Positions 44,515-53,643 of a stretch of 64,000 nucleotides of DNA are shown one piece after another. Both the position numbers and the translations under genes were made by a program. Location of the stretch: contig NZ_CP040297.1 of the NCBI RefSeq assembly GCF_013393945.1, forward strand, positions 558,001 through 622,000. Direction: 5' to 3'. The notes beneath the pieces are model-generated. The model did no database searches. It had not been told where the DNA came from and worked only from the letters and a program-made list of their open reading frames with translations. The first letter of the stretch is position 1. Each line of letters opens with the position of its first letter. This DNA is from Nostoc sp. TCL26-01. Its GTDB lineage: Bacteria; Cyanobacteriota; Cyanobacteriia; Cyanobacteriales; Nostocaceae.

Positions 44515-45681
44515 ATGGGTCGTGTAGGCGTATTATTACTCAATCTCGGTGGGCCTGATAAGCTGGAGGATGTAGGGCCATTTTTGTATAATCTATTCTC
44601 CGATCCAGAGATCATACGCTTACCATTCCGATGGTTGCAGAAACCCCTGGCTTGGTTTATCGCTACTCGGCGTACGGGAACGTCTCAAGCGAATTATAAG
44701 CAAATTGGTGGTGGCTCTCCACTGCGGCGGATTACAGAAGCCCAAGGGGAAGCCCTCAGAGAACAATTAGAGGAGATGGGCAAGGAAACCAATATCTATG
44801 TAGGAATGCGTTATTGGCATCCTTACACTGAGGAAGCGATCGCCCTCTTAACTCAAGATAATATCGATAACCTAGTAATCCTACCTCTATACCCCCAATT
44901 TTCCATCAGTACCAGTGGTTCTAGTTTCCGCTTATTAGAGAGACTATGGCAAGAAGACCCCAAGCTGCAACGGATTGAATATACAGTTATTCCCTCTTGG
45001 TACAAACAGCCTGGTTACCTGCAAGCAATGGCACAACTCATCAGCCAAGAATTAGACCAATTTCCCCATCCTGAACAAGTTCATGTCTTCTTTAGCGCCC
45101 ACGGTGTCCCGAAAAGCTACGTGGACGAAGCAGGCGATCCCTATCAGCAAGAAATTGAAGAATGTACTGCATTAATTATGCAGACACTCAATCGCCCCAA
45201 TCCTTACACCCTCGCTTACCAGAGTCGTGTTGGCCCTGTAGAATGGCTACAACCTTATACTGAAGACGCACTCAAAGAACTAGGCGGACAAGGTATTCAA
45301 GATTTAGTGGTTGTACCCATCAGTTTCGTTTCCGAACACATCGAAACATTACAAGAAATTGACATTGAGTATCGAGAAATAGCTGAAGAAGCAGGAATTC
45401 ACAACTTCCGCCGTGTCCCTGCACCCAACACTCATCCAGTATTTATTCGCGCTTTGGCAGACTTGGTAATTGAGTCTCTGGACAAACCCAGTCTCAAACT
45501 ATCGCAAGTTACCCAGATGAAGAAAAAGGTCAAGATGTACCCCCAAGAAAACTGGGAATGGGGTCTAACTACCAGCGCAGAAGTTTGGAATGGACGCATA
45601 GCCATGTTAGGTTTCATTGCTCTAATTATCGAGCTGATTACCGGTCATGGACTGCTACACATGATTGGTCTTTTGCAATGA
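44515..45681 (+). CDS. hemH: Ferrochelatase with C-terminal chlorophyll a/b-binding (CAB) domain
   Basis: 388 residues. Inserts ferrous iron into protoporphyrin IX to make haem. Ferrochelatase motifs: [32 protein letters not shown] (metal-side His), [27 protein letters not shown] (catalytic His), [15 protein letters not shown]. Residues ~340-388 are the cyanobacterial CAB-like extension ([20 protein letters not shown]), a single span that binds chlorophyll and links the enzyme to thylakoids. Full length, intact. Confidence 0.97.
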   Translation: MGRVGVLLLNLGGPDKLEDVGPFLYNLFSDPEIIRLPFRWLQKPLAWFIATRRTGTSQANYKQIGGGSPLRRITEAQGEALREQLEEMGKETNIYVGMRYWHPYTEEAIALLTQDNIDNLVILPLYPQFSISTSGSSFRLLERLWQEDPKLQRIEYTVIPSWYKQPGYLQAMAQLISQELDQFPHPEQVHVFFSAHGVPKSYVDEAGDPYQQEIEECTALIMQTLNRPNPYTLAYQSRVGPVEWLQPYTEDALKELGGQGIQDLVVVPISFVSEHIETLQEIDIEYREIAEEAGIHNFRRVPAPNTHPVFIRALADLVIESLDKPSLKLSQVTQMKKKVKMYPQENWEWGLTTSAEVWNGRIAMLGFIALIIELITGHGLLHMIGLLQ

Positions 45682-45689
45682 AAGGAGTG

Positions 45690-45895
45690 AGGGAGTGATG
45701 AGTGCTGAGTGCTGAGTGATGAGTGATGAGTGCTGAGTGCTGAGTGCTGAGTGCTGAGTGATGAGTGCTGAGTGATGAGTGCTGAGTGATGAGTGATGAG
45801 TGCTGAGTGAGGGAGTGAGGGAGTGCTAACCATTGACTATTGACTATTGACTATTGACTATTGACCATTGACCATTGACCATTGACTATTGACTA
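45690..45895. repeat. Long STRR array (TGAGTGC/TGAGTGA, then ATTGACT/ATTGACC)
   Basis: About 18 TGAGTGM heptamers (to ~45825) are followed by about 10 ATTGACY heptamers. The second array runs into the end of the PAP2 gene and provides its stop codon. Confidence 0.95.
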
Positions 45896-46642
45896 TTGAC
45901 TTTCTTCCGGTAGCAAAGAAGTTTCTGCTTGAGTTTGATTACCTAATGCGGTAGCTTGGGTTAAGTTTGGTTTGATAATTATACTCACACCAATTGTCCA
46001 AGCGATCGCTACCATCCAACCTGCAAGTATATCACTGGGAAAATGCACACCCAGGTAAAGACGTGTCCAAGCAATGAGCATGATAAACAAGCTACCACTA
46101 ACCAATACTAACCACCGCCACGAGGTAGCCCAAGTTAAAATTAGCAAGATTACCACCAGTGTCATACTGGTCATAGCATGACCACTGGGAAAGGCAAAAT
46201 CAAATTCCGGCGCACCAGATTCCCATAAATGAGGACGAACTCGGTGCATTAATTCTTTAGCTGTGCGGTTAATAACAGTGCTGCCTATAGCAGTGGTGAC
46301 TAGATAAACTAGCGATCGCCAGCGTTTTTGCTGCCATAATATTACAGCGATCGCACTGAGAATTGGTAATGCTGTCCAAAATGAACCTAACTTAGTCAGC
46401 ACTACAGCGACAATATCTAATTGTGGTTGTGCTGTCGAGTGAACTGCCAGCAGAATTGGTAAATCCCAGGGAAAACCCGCTTCATACTGCCATAGCTTCA
46501 CTGCTAGTAACTCAAATACTTGCAATGGTAAATATACTCCCACAAATAAGAGTAGGAGCGATCGCCAATGGGCAAGCAATAGATTTTGGATAAATGAAAC
46601 AGATGACTGACGCTGTTTCCCAGTTTCTTTCCAACTTCCCAT
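45893..46642 (-). CDS. PAP2-family membrane phosphatase
   Basis: 249 residues from ATG 46642. Six predicted spans. PAP2 catalytic motifs: KELMHRVRP (K-x6-RP), FPSGHAMTS, and RLYLGVHFPSD (R-x5-H). It dephosphorylates lipid phosphates such as phosphatidic acid or undecaprenyl pyrophosphate at the membrane. The last codons (AGT CAA TAG) are part of an ATTGACT heptamer array, so the C-terminus may vary between strains. Confidence 0.9.
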   Translation of the reverse strand: MGSWKETGKQRQSSVSFIQNLLLAHWRSLLLLFVGVYLPLQVFELLAVKLWQYEAGFPWDLPILLAVHSTAQPQLDIVAVVLTKLGSFWTALPILSAIAVILWQQKRWRSLVYLVTTAIGSTVINRTAKELMHRVRPHLWESGAPEFDFAFPSGHAMTSMTLVVILLILTWATSWRWLVLVSGSLFIMLIAWTRLYLGVHFPSDILAGWMVAIAWTIGVSIIIKPNLTQATALGNQTQAETSLLPEESQ

Positions 46643-46842
46643 ATTTATCAATTATCTAGCTAAACAATAATTAATGTACTCATACAAGCCCATCATCTCA
46701 ATGGGGTTGAGCCGAGATACGTGTAAAAACCTGCAAGATGGTCTGGAAACTCTCACTATATCTAGGTTTCAGAAATAATCCAGTACAATTAACACTTCAA
46801 CGCAAATTTTGAGTATGTATGGTGATGCGAGATACAGAATGC

Positions 46843-47394
46843 TCAAATGGGACGCTCACAAGGTTCGCTATACTGTCGATACCCAACCCGCTTGAATGCA
46901 GAAATCATGCGCACGTTACTCACAGACGTATCACAAAATACTCGCCAAACTCCTATGTCTTGTAATGTACGTGTTCCTTGGGACAGAAGATCGTTTGCAA
47001 AACCAAGCCCTCGATACTCTGGTAAAACTCCGATATCGTAGATTGTTCCTTCCTCCAAGCCTTCTTTGGCACATCCAGAAAATATAACCGGAAGCACAAA
47101 CCCTACAATGTCCCCATTTTCGTTAATCCCAAACTGCCACCAGTCATCAGTATACGAGAAGCCATCGCTTGCCGAATTCAGAAATTTCTCAACCGCCTCA
47201 TAAGGCTCATGTTCTGAAACTTTTTTTAGATGACTTGCATCCATTGATGAAGCCATTACACGGGCAACGATTGAGATTAATAATGAGCCACGCATTGTGT
47301 GGACTGGCTCAAAAGTCAACCTCTGTGGAACTTCAATCAACGGTTTAGGCTCTTCCCAAACAAAGGGGACTTTTAGATAAGTTTGCTGACTCAT
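46843..47394 (-). CDS. GNAT-family N-acetyltransferase
   Basis: 183 residues from ATG 47394. Acetyl-CoA motif A is clear: IYDIGVLPEYRGLGFANDLL (the R-x2-G-x-G/A loop as YRGLGFA). Beta strands before it (WWQFGINENGDIVGFVLPV) and motif B after it (VWRVFCDTSVSNVRMISAF, KRVGYR) complete the fold. The N-terminal ~70 residues may determine substrate, which is unknown. Downstream a truncated regulator runs divergently. Confidence 0.85.
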   Translation of the reverse strand: MSQQTYLKVPFVWEEPKPLIEVPQRLTFEPVHTMRGSLLISIVARVMASSMDASHLKKVSEHEPYEAVEKFLNSASDGFSYTDDWWQFGINENGDIVGFVLPVIFSGCAKEGLEEGTIYDIGVLPEYRGLGFANDLLSQGTRTLQDIGVWRVFCDTSVSNVRMISAFKRVGYRQYSEPCERPI

Positions 47395-47488
47395 AGGTAA
47401 TACCAACAAAAATCTGTGAGCTTTCCCCAATATACTACAAAATATTACATAACAAGCAATCTTTTTAAGAGGATATTAACAGCATTTC

Positions 47489-47722
47489 ATGGATACTATA
47501 AAAACTCCAAAGTCCGGAGAATCCCTTGCTAGCTACGTAGTGCGAATTAGAAAAGAACTCAACTTGACTCAGTTTGAGCTAGCAAATGCTGCTGGTTTCC
47601 ATGAACTGTCTGTAGGAAAGATGCTCAATACCTCAATGGGGTTGAGAGATGAGGGAAAATCCCGAAACCACCACTCAGGACTCATTGCTAATCCCATTTT
47701 TTACATATTCTACCGACAATAA
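47489..47722 (+). pseudogene. Truncated XRE-type regulator
   Basis: Residues 1-46 (SGESLASYVVRIRKELNLTQ, FELANAAGFHELSVGK) are the N-terminal half of an XRE/Cro helix-turn-helix. The protein then changes to unrelated sequence (MLNTSMGLRDEGKSRNHHS) and ends at 77 residues, without the second half of the HTH. The break coincides with the palindrome CTCAATGGGGTTGAG (47632-47646), which also occurs at 46697-46711. Probably a decayed or interrupted regulator. It could still be expressed as a short protein. Confidence 0.55.
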
Positions 47723-47774
47723 GTCGCTATTTGATAGAAATACCCTAGCATTTGAGCGCAAATACAGATAAAAT

Positions 47775-47798
47775 ACGGTAAGCCGATGTACTTACCGT
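47775..47798. promoter_or_regulatory. Inverted repeat ACGGTAAG-N8-CTTACCGT upstream of TauE gene
   Basis: Perfect 8-bp arms 8 bp apart, about 95 bp before the start at 47893. The symmetry and spacing fit an operator for a dimeric regulator. There is no U run, so a terminator is less likely. Confidence 0.45.
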
Positions 47799-47892
47799 GC
47801 TTCCTGTACAAGATAGAAATCCATACTCGATTGGCACACGAGTCAATAGATATCTATCGTGTCTAACCTCTAACTTTTAGCTTCTAGTCTCT

Positions 47893-48690
47893 ATGCACTA
47901 TTTCTTGTTACCTTTTCTAAGCTTTTTAGTTGGCATAATTGTTGGGTTAACAGGAATTGGTGGAGCCTCTTTGATTACCCCAATGCTAATTTTTATCTTT
48001 CAAGTACCCCCTGCCATTGCAGTTAGCTCAGATGTTGTATCTGCCACTTTAATGAAGGTAGTTGGTAGTGTTAAGCACTGGCAACAACAAACTCTAGATC
48101 AAGAAGTAGTTAAATGGCTAGCCTTGGGAAGCGTACCCGGTTCACTTTTTGGAGTAGGAACACTACACTTGATTAGGCAGACCAGTGAGCATAATTTAGA
48201 TAACATTTTGCTCCGGTTACTGGGGATAACAATTCTGTTAATCACATTGTTAGCTTTAGTGCAATTGCTACTAATAACTTTCTTCCCCAAATTTAGCTTA
48301 CCTGAACTACCAAAGTTTGATTTAACAACTCATTGGGGGCGGTTTTTGACTGTTGCTATCGGAGCAATTTTAGGTTATTTAGTTGGTTTAACTAGCATTG
48401 CTTCCGGCTCAGTATTTGCCTTAGTTTTAATTGGCTTTTTTCGTCTTGATGCTCGTAAGTTAGTGGGAACAGACATTTCCCAAGCAGCTATTTTATTAAT
48501 GTTTACTTCTCTCGGACATCTGAGTTTAGGCACAGTAGATTGGAGCTTGGTTTTACCTATATGGTTAGGTTCAGTTCCTGGAGTCTTACTAGGTGCAAAA
48601 ATATGCCAAATCACTCCTCAACGCCCATTAAAATTTGTCATTTACACTATTTTGATGATGGTAAGTTGGAAATTGGTTTATCAAGTTTGA
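47893..48690 (+). CDS. TauE/SafE-family sulfite/anion exporter
   Basis: 265 residues with about eight spans in the two-repeat TauE layout: first GIIVGLTGIGGASLITPMLI, second AIGAILGYLVGLTSIASGSV. These proteins export or import sulfite, sulfoacetate or related anions. VSSDVVSATLMKVVGSVKHW and GTDISQAAILLMFTSLGHL are typical. It ends 16 bp from the convergent CadD-like gene. The true substrate here is unknown. Confidence 0.9.
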   Translation: MHYFLLPFLSFLVGIIVGLTGIGGASLITPMLIFIFQVPPAIAVSSDVVSATLMKVVGSVKHWQQQTLDQEVVKWLALGSVPGSLFGVGTLHLIRQTSEHNLDNILLRLLGITILLITLLALVQLLLITFFPKFSLPELPKFDLTTHWGRFLTVAIGAILGYLVGLTSIASGSVFALVLIGFFRLDARKLVGTDISQAAILLMFTSLGHLSLGTVDWSLVLPIWLGSVPGVLLGAKICQITPQRPLKFVIYTILMMVSWKLVYQV

Positions 48691-48706
48691 AGCGGCTTAT
48701 TATCAA

Positions 48707-49363
48707 TTACATTCCCCGTAATAAGCTGAATGTTCCTCTTTCATACATGATAAATAAACCCAAACCAATCAAGACAAAAGGCACAATAGCTTTCCCATAA
48801 CGACTCAGTACATAAGTAATTGGAGCTTGACGGCTTAACCAGTCAGTCATAGCACACCAGACACCTATCATGACAAAAAATACCCCTAAAATCACTCCCA
48901 AGCCAGCAAGATTTTGACCAGCAAATAAAGGAATATAAATGCTAATGTTATCCCCACCATTGGCAATAGTTACTGCTGCCACTTTATATGTTTGAGGGTG
49001 TAAAATACTTACTATAAAATATAACAGAGAATTAGTTGGTGTTGATTTTTGTAAATCATCAGTGACTGCTTGAATTTCTAAATTTTCTACTTCTCGATTC
49101 ATTAATTGTTTGACACCAATCACTATAGGTAATATGCCCAGTAATCCGATTAATTCTCGCCGGACAACTAAACCACCAAAAAATCCTGGCAAGCTGGCTA
49201 AGATGATAATAGCAAAACCCAGATATTGACCAAGCCAAATATGCCGTCGTCGGAAATTAGCATCTCTCTGTGAGAAAAGTAATAGTAAAATAATTGTGTC
49301 ATCAATATTGGTGGCTACAAATGCGACTATTCCTGCGGCGAAAGCTGTGATTAATTGATTCAT
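48707..49363 (-). CDS. CadD-like cadmium-resistance family transporter (copy 1)
   Basis: 218 residues, about six spans, with the family motif FVATNIDDTIILLLLFSQ at the N-terminus and VAAVTIANGGDNISIYIPLF in the second half. CadD/LysE-superfamily proteins export cadmium or other cations. It is divergent from a paralog at 49674; the two share start, NIDD and NGGDN motifs. A MITE-like element lies between them. Confidence 0.9.
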   Translation of the reverse strand: MNQLITAFAAGIVAFVATNIDDTIILLLLFSQRDANFRRRHIWLGQYLGFAIIILASLPGFFGGLVVRRELIGLLGILPIVIGVKQLMNREVENLEIQAVTDDLQKSTPTNSLLYFIVSILHPQTYKVAAVTIANGGDNISIYIPLFAGQNLAGLGVILGVFFVMIGVWCAMTDWLSRQAPITYVLSRYGKAIVPFVLIGLGLFIMYERGTFSLLRGM

Positions 49364-49392
49364 ACCAGAGTCGGATAAAATAAGAGATTATT

Positions 49393-49516
49393 GTAAGAAT
49401 TCAGCACCCAGGAGTCAGAAGTCAGAATCAATCAGGGTTTAGGAATATTAGCTTACTCATCAAATATGAGAATTTCAACTATTCTGACTCCTGTATTCTG
49501 ACGGATGTATCCTTAC
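49393..49516. mobile_element. MITE-like element, copy 2, with 8-bp target duplication
   Basis: 124 bp, about 95% identical to 7000-7122. It is flanked by exact direct repeats AGATTATT at 49385-49392 and 49517-49524. Terminal inverted repeats begin GTAAG and end CTTAC. It encodes nothing, so it was probably moved by a transposase supplied elsewhere. It separates the two CadD-like genes. The rest of the gap (49517-49673) contains a GCGTGGTAAGACTAAAATG repeat and GACTCCT units. Confidence 0.88.
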
Positions 49517-49673
49517 AGATTATTTATAAAGTAAATCTTAATTAATGGCGTGCAAAGCTAAAGTTGTGTATTAAGAAAAAGTAGTGGCGTGGTAAGACTA
49601 AAATGCTGAATTCTGACTCCTGACTCCTGAATTCTGTGCGATAAAATATCAATGTATAAATGAGGACACATAA

Positions 49674-50411
49674 ATGAATGAGTTATTTACTGCATTTAGT
49701 ACAGGGATAATTGCGTTCATTGCTACCAACATTGATGATATTGTCATTTTATTGCTATTTTTTTCACAAGTAAATGCTAATTTAAATCCTTGGCAAATAG
49801 TCGCTGGTCAATATCTGGGTTTTACTACATTAATAATTCTCAGTCTTCCTGGTTTCTTTGGTGGCATGATTTTACCGCCAAAAGTGATTGGATTACTAGG
49901 GTTAATACCTATAGTTATGGGTATTAATAGTTTAGTTAATAAAGAAAGCATCACAGAAGATGTTTCCCCAGAATCAACGCCATCAACAACTACAACAATT
50001 ACTGATTTATTTACACCTCAAGTTTATAGTATAGCAGCTATAACCCTTGCTAATGGTGGTGATAATATTAGTGTGTATGTACCCTTATTTGCCAACAGCA
50101 ATTTAACAGTATTTTTTATCATTATTTGCTCATTTATAATTCTGTTGGGTATTTGGTGTTATGCCGCTTATAGATTAACTTACCAGAAAAATATCGCTGA
50201 TATTTTAACTCGTTATAGTAATTATCTTGTGCCTTTTGTACTGATAGGAATAGGAACTTTTATTGTTTTAAAAAGTAGTGCTTTAAGCTTAGTAAAATTA
50301 GTGGCTAGCTGTCTATGTCTAATGATTTTACTGAAAAATAATAGCGTTGCTGAATCAAAATCTGAATTAGGCGATCGCTACAATCAAACCATTGGTGAAC
50401 ATGATGAGTGA
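49674..50411 (+). CDS. CadD-like cadmium-resistance family transporter (copy 2)
   Basis: 245 residues, paralogous to the gene at 48707 (NELFTAFSTGIIAFIATNID; NIDDIVILLLFFSQ; NGGDNISVYVPLFANSN). The C-terminal ~25 residues (NNSVAESKSELGDRYNQT) are an extra polar tail, and the middle linker is Ser/Thr-rich (ESTPSTTTTIT). Six spans. Probable export of divalent cations. More AT-rich than copy 1. Confidence 0.9.
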   Translation: MNELFTAFSTGIIAFIATNIDDIVILLLFFSQVNANLNPWQIVAGQYLGFTTLIILSLPGFFGGMILPPKVIGLLGLIPIVMGINSLVNKESITEDVSPESTPSTTTTITDLFTPQVYSIAAITLANGGDNISVYVPLFANSNLTVFFIIICSFIILLGIWCYAAYRLTYQKNIADILTRYSNYLVPFVLIGIGTFIVLKSSALSLVKLVASCLCLMILLKNNSVAESKSELGDRYNQTIGEHDE

Positions 50412-50455
50412 TCCTCAGACACACTTAAGATATCGAACCGTATTGGGGGTGATCT

Positions 50456-50520
50456 CATTTCACATTAATCATGATACACATAAATTATGTAGAGACATTG
50501 CATTGCAACGTCTCTACTGT
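50456..50520. repeat. 65-bp dispersed repeat, copy 2
   Basis: The partner of 20894-20958 (three mismatches). Contains the near-perfect palindrome 50489-50517 (GTAGAGACATTGC / GCAACGTCTCTAC). It lies between the convergent CadD-like and lysin genes, where it may terminate transcription. Confidence 0.85.
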
Positions 50521-50534
50521 TTCTTTGCTAAGAG

Positions 50535-52145
50535 TTAACGGATGCGGATAATTCCTGACACACTAGATAAATAGCGCGTAAAGTTACCACTAGTATTTCT
50601 TCTATTACCTTCAGAAGTTTTAATTACGGTACTTCCTTGAGAATGCGCTCTAATAATGCCAATATGATTAAAGTCTCCAGGAGCATCACTATCAGGCCAG
50701 TCAAAGGTAACAATATCGCCACGCATCGGAATCACAGAACCTTGAGAATACCAATAACCATTTTGTTTTGCCCAAAATTGCCAAGTCTCAACTAAAGCCA
50801 TTGTTGCCCAAAATCCTTGAGGTTGATCAGGGATATCAATTCCTACTTGACGACAACAATATGCCACAAAAGCTGCACACCAGTTATAAAAATCTGGTGC
50901 TGTTCCTATATGGTCTAGAAGCTGCATTGGTTGACGAAAAGGAGCAAGATATTTTTCCGCTTCACTACTTGCATTTACCCAAGTAAGTCCCTTAGCGGCT
51001 TCAATTTCTGCAAAACTAGCTAATTGCAAGTTAATTGAATCAGATGGATCGGTAGAAAAGTCTGGATCATAGTCACCACCCAGTTTACCCCATGTCATTG
51101 GGCCAACTTCTCCATCGACCATTAAACCTGCTTTTAGTTGAAAAGCTTTCACTGCTTCTTCCGTATCATTTTCAAATTCTCCATCTATATCTCCAGCATT
51201 AAAACCTAAATTATTCAGTACCTGTTGCAAAGCTTTAACATCATCTCCCTTAGTACCCCAACGCAGAATACGAGTTAATTTTGGTAAAGTAGGATTAGGA
51301 GTGATAGTAATATCTGCCGCAGTAGCAGCAGGAATACTGCTAGAAGATGCAGCCACTAAAAAAGTTTTAGCAGTAGGATATTTACCTAAAAAATCCACCA
51401 AATCATCAGTTAGTTTGTTGGTAAATTCGACAACCTCAATAGTTTTTGAACCTGCATTAGCCGCAATGACTGGATAAGATGTGCCATCTTTTTCCTGGCG
51501 ATAAAGCGCAAACCAAGTAACTTGTTCTTCCGGTGTTGTTGTATCAATGTTGTCACCAATATTATCTTGTGGTGATAAAGAAATTAGGTTTTTTTCTTCC
51601 ATTCTTTTGAGAATGACCATCCCACCACATTGCTGGCTAACTAAATTAGGGTCAAATTGACCATCGGAGCGATATTTACCCTGGGTATAATGATCAGAAA
51701 AGCTCCATAAATAAGGAGATTTTACGTTTGAATGATATCGTCGATAACCAGTACCGTTAAAGTTTTCGAGGGTGTAGCATATTCCTGGTATACTCCAATC
51801 ACGCCAATTATTTAAACCATCAAATGTCAAAGCATCTTGTGCTGACTCTTCCCATGTAAATGGTGGTTCTCCTAATGGACGATTTTTCGGAACATGAGTT
51901 GTTTTAGTACTTAACGGATCTCCGTTATGTAAATGAGTATTGAAATTACCACTACCTTCCAAGTGATGAAGCACAGCAATAATAAACCACGGAACATCAG
52001 TCACTCTTTCTACTTTTTTATAACGAGTACGATTTTCTATAATCCGGTTAATAGTGGTATCAACTTGACTGATTTTATCTGATTTAATAGCACAGTCCTG
52101 ATAAAGTTGTTGATATTTTGCTTTTAGCTGGGCATTGAGTGGCAT
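50535..52145 (-). CDS. Three-domain cell-wall lysin: lysozyme-like, peptidoglycan-binding, CHAP-like
   Basis: 536 residues, no signal peptide. N-terminal ~190 residues resemble a lysozyme-like/endolysin domain (WFIIAVLHHLEGSGNFNTHL; HNGDPLSTKTTHVPKNRP). The middle (~290-355) is a PG_binding_1 repeat (LRWGTKGDDVKALQQVLNNL; GEVGPMTWGKLGG). The C-terminal ~150 residues are CHAP/NlpC-like with the Cys in YNWCAAFVAYCCRQVG and His in GDFNHIGIIRAHSQGS. It probably degrades peptidoglycan. Absence of a signal peptide suggests holin-type, phage-tail or contractile-system delivery, or a domestic origin from a phage lysin. Confidence 0.82.
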   Translation of the reverse strand: MPLNAQLKAKYQQLYQDCAIKSDKISQVDTTINRIIENRTRYKKVERVTDVPWFIIAVLHHLEGSGNFNTHLHNGDPLSTKTTHVPKNRPLGEPPFTWEESAQDALTFDGLNNWRDWSIPGICYTLENFNGTGYRRYHSNVKSPYLWSFSDHYTQGKYRSDGQFDPNLVSQQCGGMVILKRMEEKNLISLSPQDNIGDNIDTTTPEEQVTWFALYRQEKDGTSYPVIAANAGSKTIEVVEFTNKLTDDLVDFLGKYPTAKTFLVAASSSSIPAATAADITITPNPTLPKLTRILRWGTKGDDVKALQQVLNNLGFNAGDIDGEFENDTEEAVKAFQLKAGLMVDGEVGPMTWGKLGGDYDPDFSTDPSDSINLQLASFAEIEAAKGLTWVNASSEAEKYLAPFRQPMQLLDHIGTAPDFYNWCAAFVAYCCRQVGIDIPDQPQGFWATMALVETWQFWAKQNGYWYSQGSVIPMRGDIVTFDWPDSDAPGDFNHIGIIRAHSQGSTVIKTSEGNRRNTSGNFTRYLSSVSGIIRIR

Positions 52146-52479
52146 TTTATCTGCTCCAATGAATAATAATTGAGCGATCGCTGCTCCTATATGGAATAAT
52201 CTAATCCGTGGTATAAAATTTGGAGGTAGGAAAAGGTCAGGAAAAAGTAGGATTTAGGTAGTAAATTTATGTAAATTTTGGCAAAACCTTATACAAAAAA
52301 GATTTGACTTTGGTAGGTTCCCTACAAGGGAATGAGGGTTTCAAAGTCTCTCCCCGTTTCGGAGAGGGGTTACTAGTATACTTTTCGACTTTTCAAACAA
52401 CCTCTTAAGCTTGTAAATTGTTAGATTATAAGTAACGAGTTATCCTACTCTACGGAAGGACTAGTTCTATACGTCTCAC
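52146..52479. other. Divergent gap between lysin and histidine kinase
   Basis: 334 bp with a near-HIP1 site near 52176 and a run CTCTCCCCGTTTCGGAGAGGG (52350-52370) that can fold as a hairpin. No gene is seen. Promoters of both flanking genes must lie here. Confidence 0.5.
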
Positions 52480-53619
52480 ATGAGTTTACAATCATCTCGT
52501 TCTGACAAAATTCTGGTTGTCGATGATTCTCCCGATAATGTGTTTTTGATTAAAACTATTTTGGAAGAAGAAGGCTACACAGTTAGCACCGCAGAAAATG
52601 GCATTTCCGCCTTGGCAGAACTGCAAGCATCTCCTTGCGACTTGGTATTATTGGATCTGATGATGCCTGGTATGGATGGTTATGAAGTTACTCGGCGAGT
52701 CCGTGGTGAGATGAAGTTGCCGCAGTATATTCCGATATTACTGATTACTGCTCATGATGCACCCAATGTAGCTCAGGGATTAGACTTGGGTGCTGACGAT
52801 TTTATCCGCAAACCTGTCACAGTGGATGAATTGCTAGCACGAGTGCGATCGCTTTTACGTTTGAAGCATAGCATGGATGAGCGCGATGAGATTGCCCGTC
52901 AGCGTGAGGATTTTGTCTCTCGCCTCACTCATGATTTACGTACCCCGCTAGTGGCGGCGGATCGAATGCTGGCTTTATTTCAACAAGGGGCTTTGGGTGA
53001 TTTATCCCCACAAATGCAGGAAGTAATCACCATTATGGCGCGTAGCAACATCAACCTGCTGTCGATGGTGAATACCTTACTAGAAGTTTACCGTTTTGAA
53101 GCTGGGCGGAAAACTTTAGCGTTTCAACCAGTTAACCTGACTCAATTACTCGATGAGGTAGTAGGAGAACTCACACCCTTAGCCCAAGAAAAACGCTTGG
53201 TAATCAATCGGGATTTTGGCGATGTATCGACCACTAATCAAGTCATGGGCGATCGCTTAGAACTTCACCGTCTATTTACCAATCTCATCGGTAATGCCAT
53301 CAAGTTTACAACATCTGGAGAAATAAATATTCGCCTGAAAACGCTGATTTTTGCTAGTTCAGTCAACAACTACATCAATATTGAAATAGCAGACACAGGC
53401 CCCGGTATCCCTCCAGCCGAACAATCAACGTTGTTTGAAAGATTTCGCCAAGGTAGTCATAAAATTTCTGGGAGTGGTTTAGGACTCTATCTGTCTCGGC
53501 GCATTGTTGAAGCGCATCAAGGTAAGATTTTAGTTAATTCAGAATTGGGTAAAGGTAGTGTGTTTATCGTTAGTTTACCTGCAATGACCACAGTTTCCCC
53601 ACCGGAGTATACAAATTAA
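52480..53619 (+). CDS. Hybrid response regulator / sensor histidine kinase
   Basis: 379 residues. REC domain at 8-130 (KILVVDDSPDN, phospho-Asp in LVLLDLMMPGMDGYEV, Lys in FIRKPVTVDELLARVRSLL). Then HisKA (DFVSRLTHDLRTPLVAADRM with phospho-His) and HATPase_c (NLIGNAIKFT, IADTGPGIPP, GSGLGLYLSRRIVEAHQG). Cytosolic; no membrane span or sensor domain. REC at the N-terminus feeding a kinase is a common cyanobacterial design in phosphorelays. Partners are not adjacent. Confidence 0.95.
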   Translation: MSLQSSRSDKILVVDDSPDNVFLIKTILEEEGYTVSTAENGISALAELQASPCDLVLLDLMMPGMDGYEVTRRVRGEMKLPQYIPILLITAHDAPNVAQGLDLGADDFIRKPVTVDELLARVRSLLRLKHSMDERDEIARQREDFVSRLTHDLRTPLVAADRMLALFQQGALGDLSPQMQEVITIMARSNINLLSMVNTLLEVYRFEAGRKTLAFQPVNLTQLLDEVVGELTPLAQEKRLVINRDFGDVSTTNQVMGDRLELHRLFTNLIGNAIKFTTSGEINIRLKTLIFASSVNNYINIEIADTGPGIPPAEQSTLFERFRQGSHKISGSGLGLYLSRRIVEAHQGKILVNSELGKGSVFIVSLPAMTTVSPPEYTN

Positions 53620-53643
53620 ACCTTTAATTAATTGTGAGTGAAT

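Noticed and set aside
45690-45895. Possible CRISPR or telomere-like array
   Set aside because: Units are contiguous heptamers without spacers, the STRRs known from filamentous cyanobacteria.
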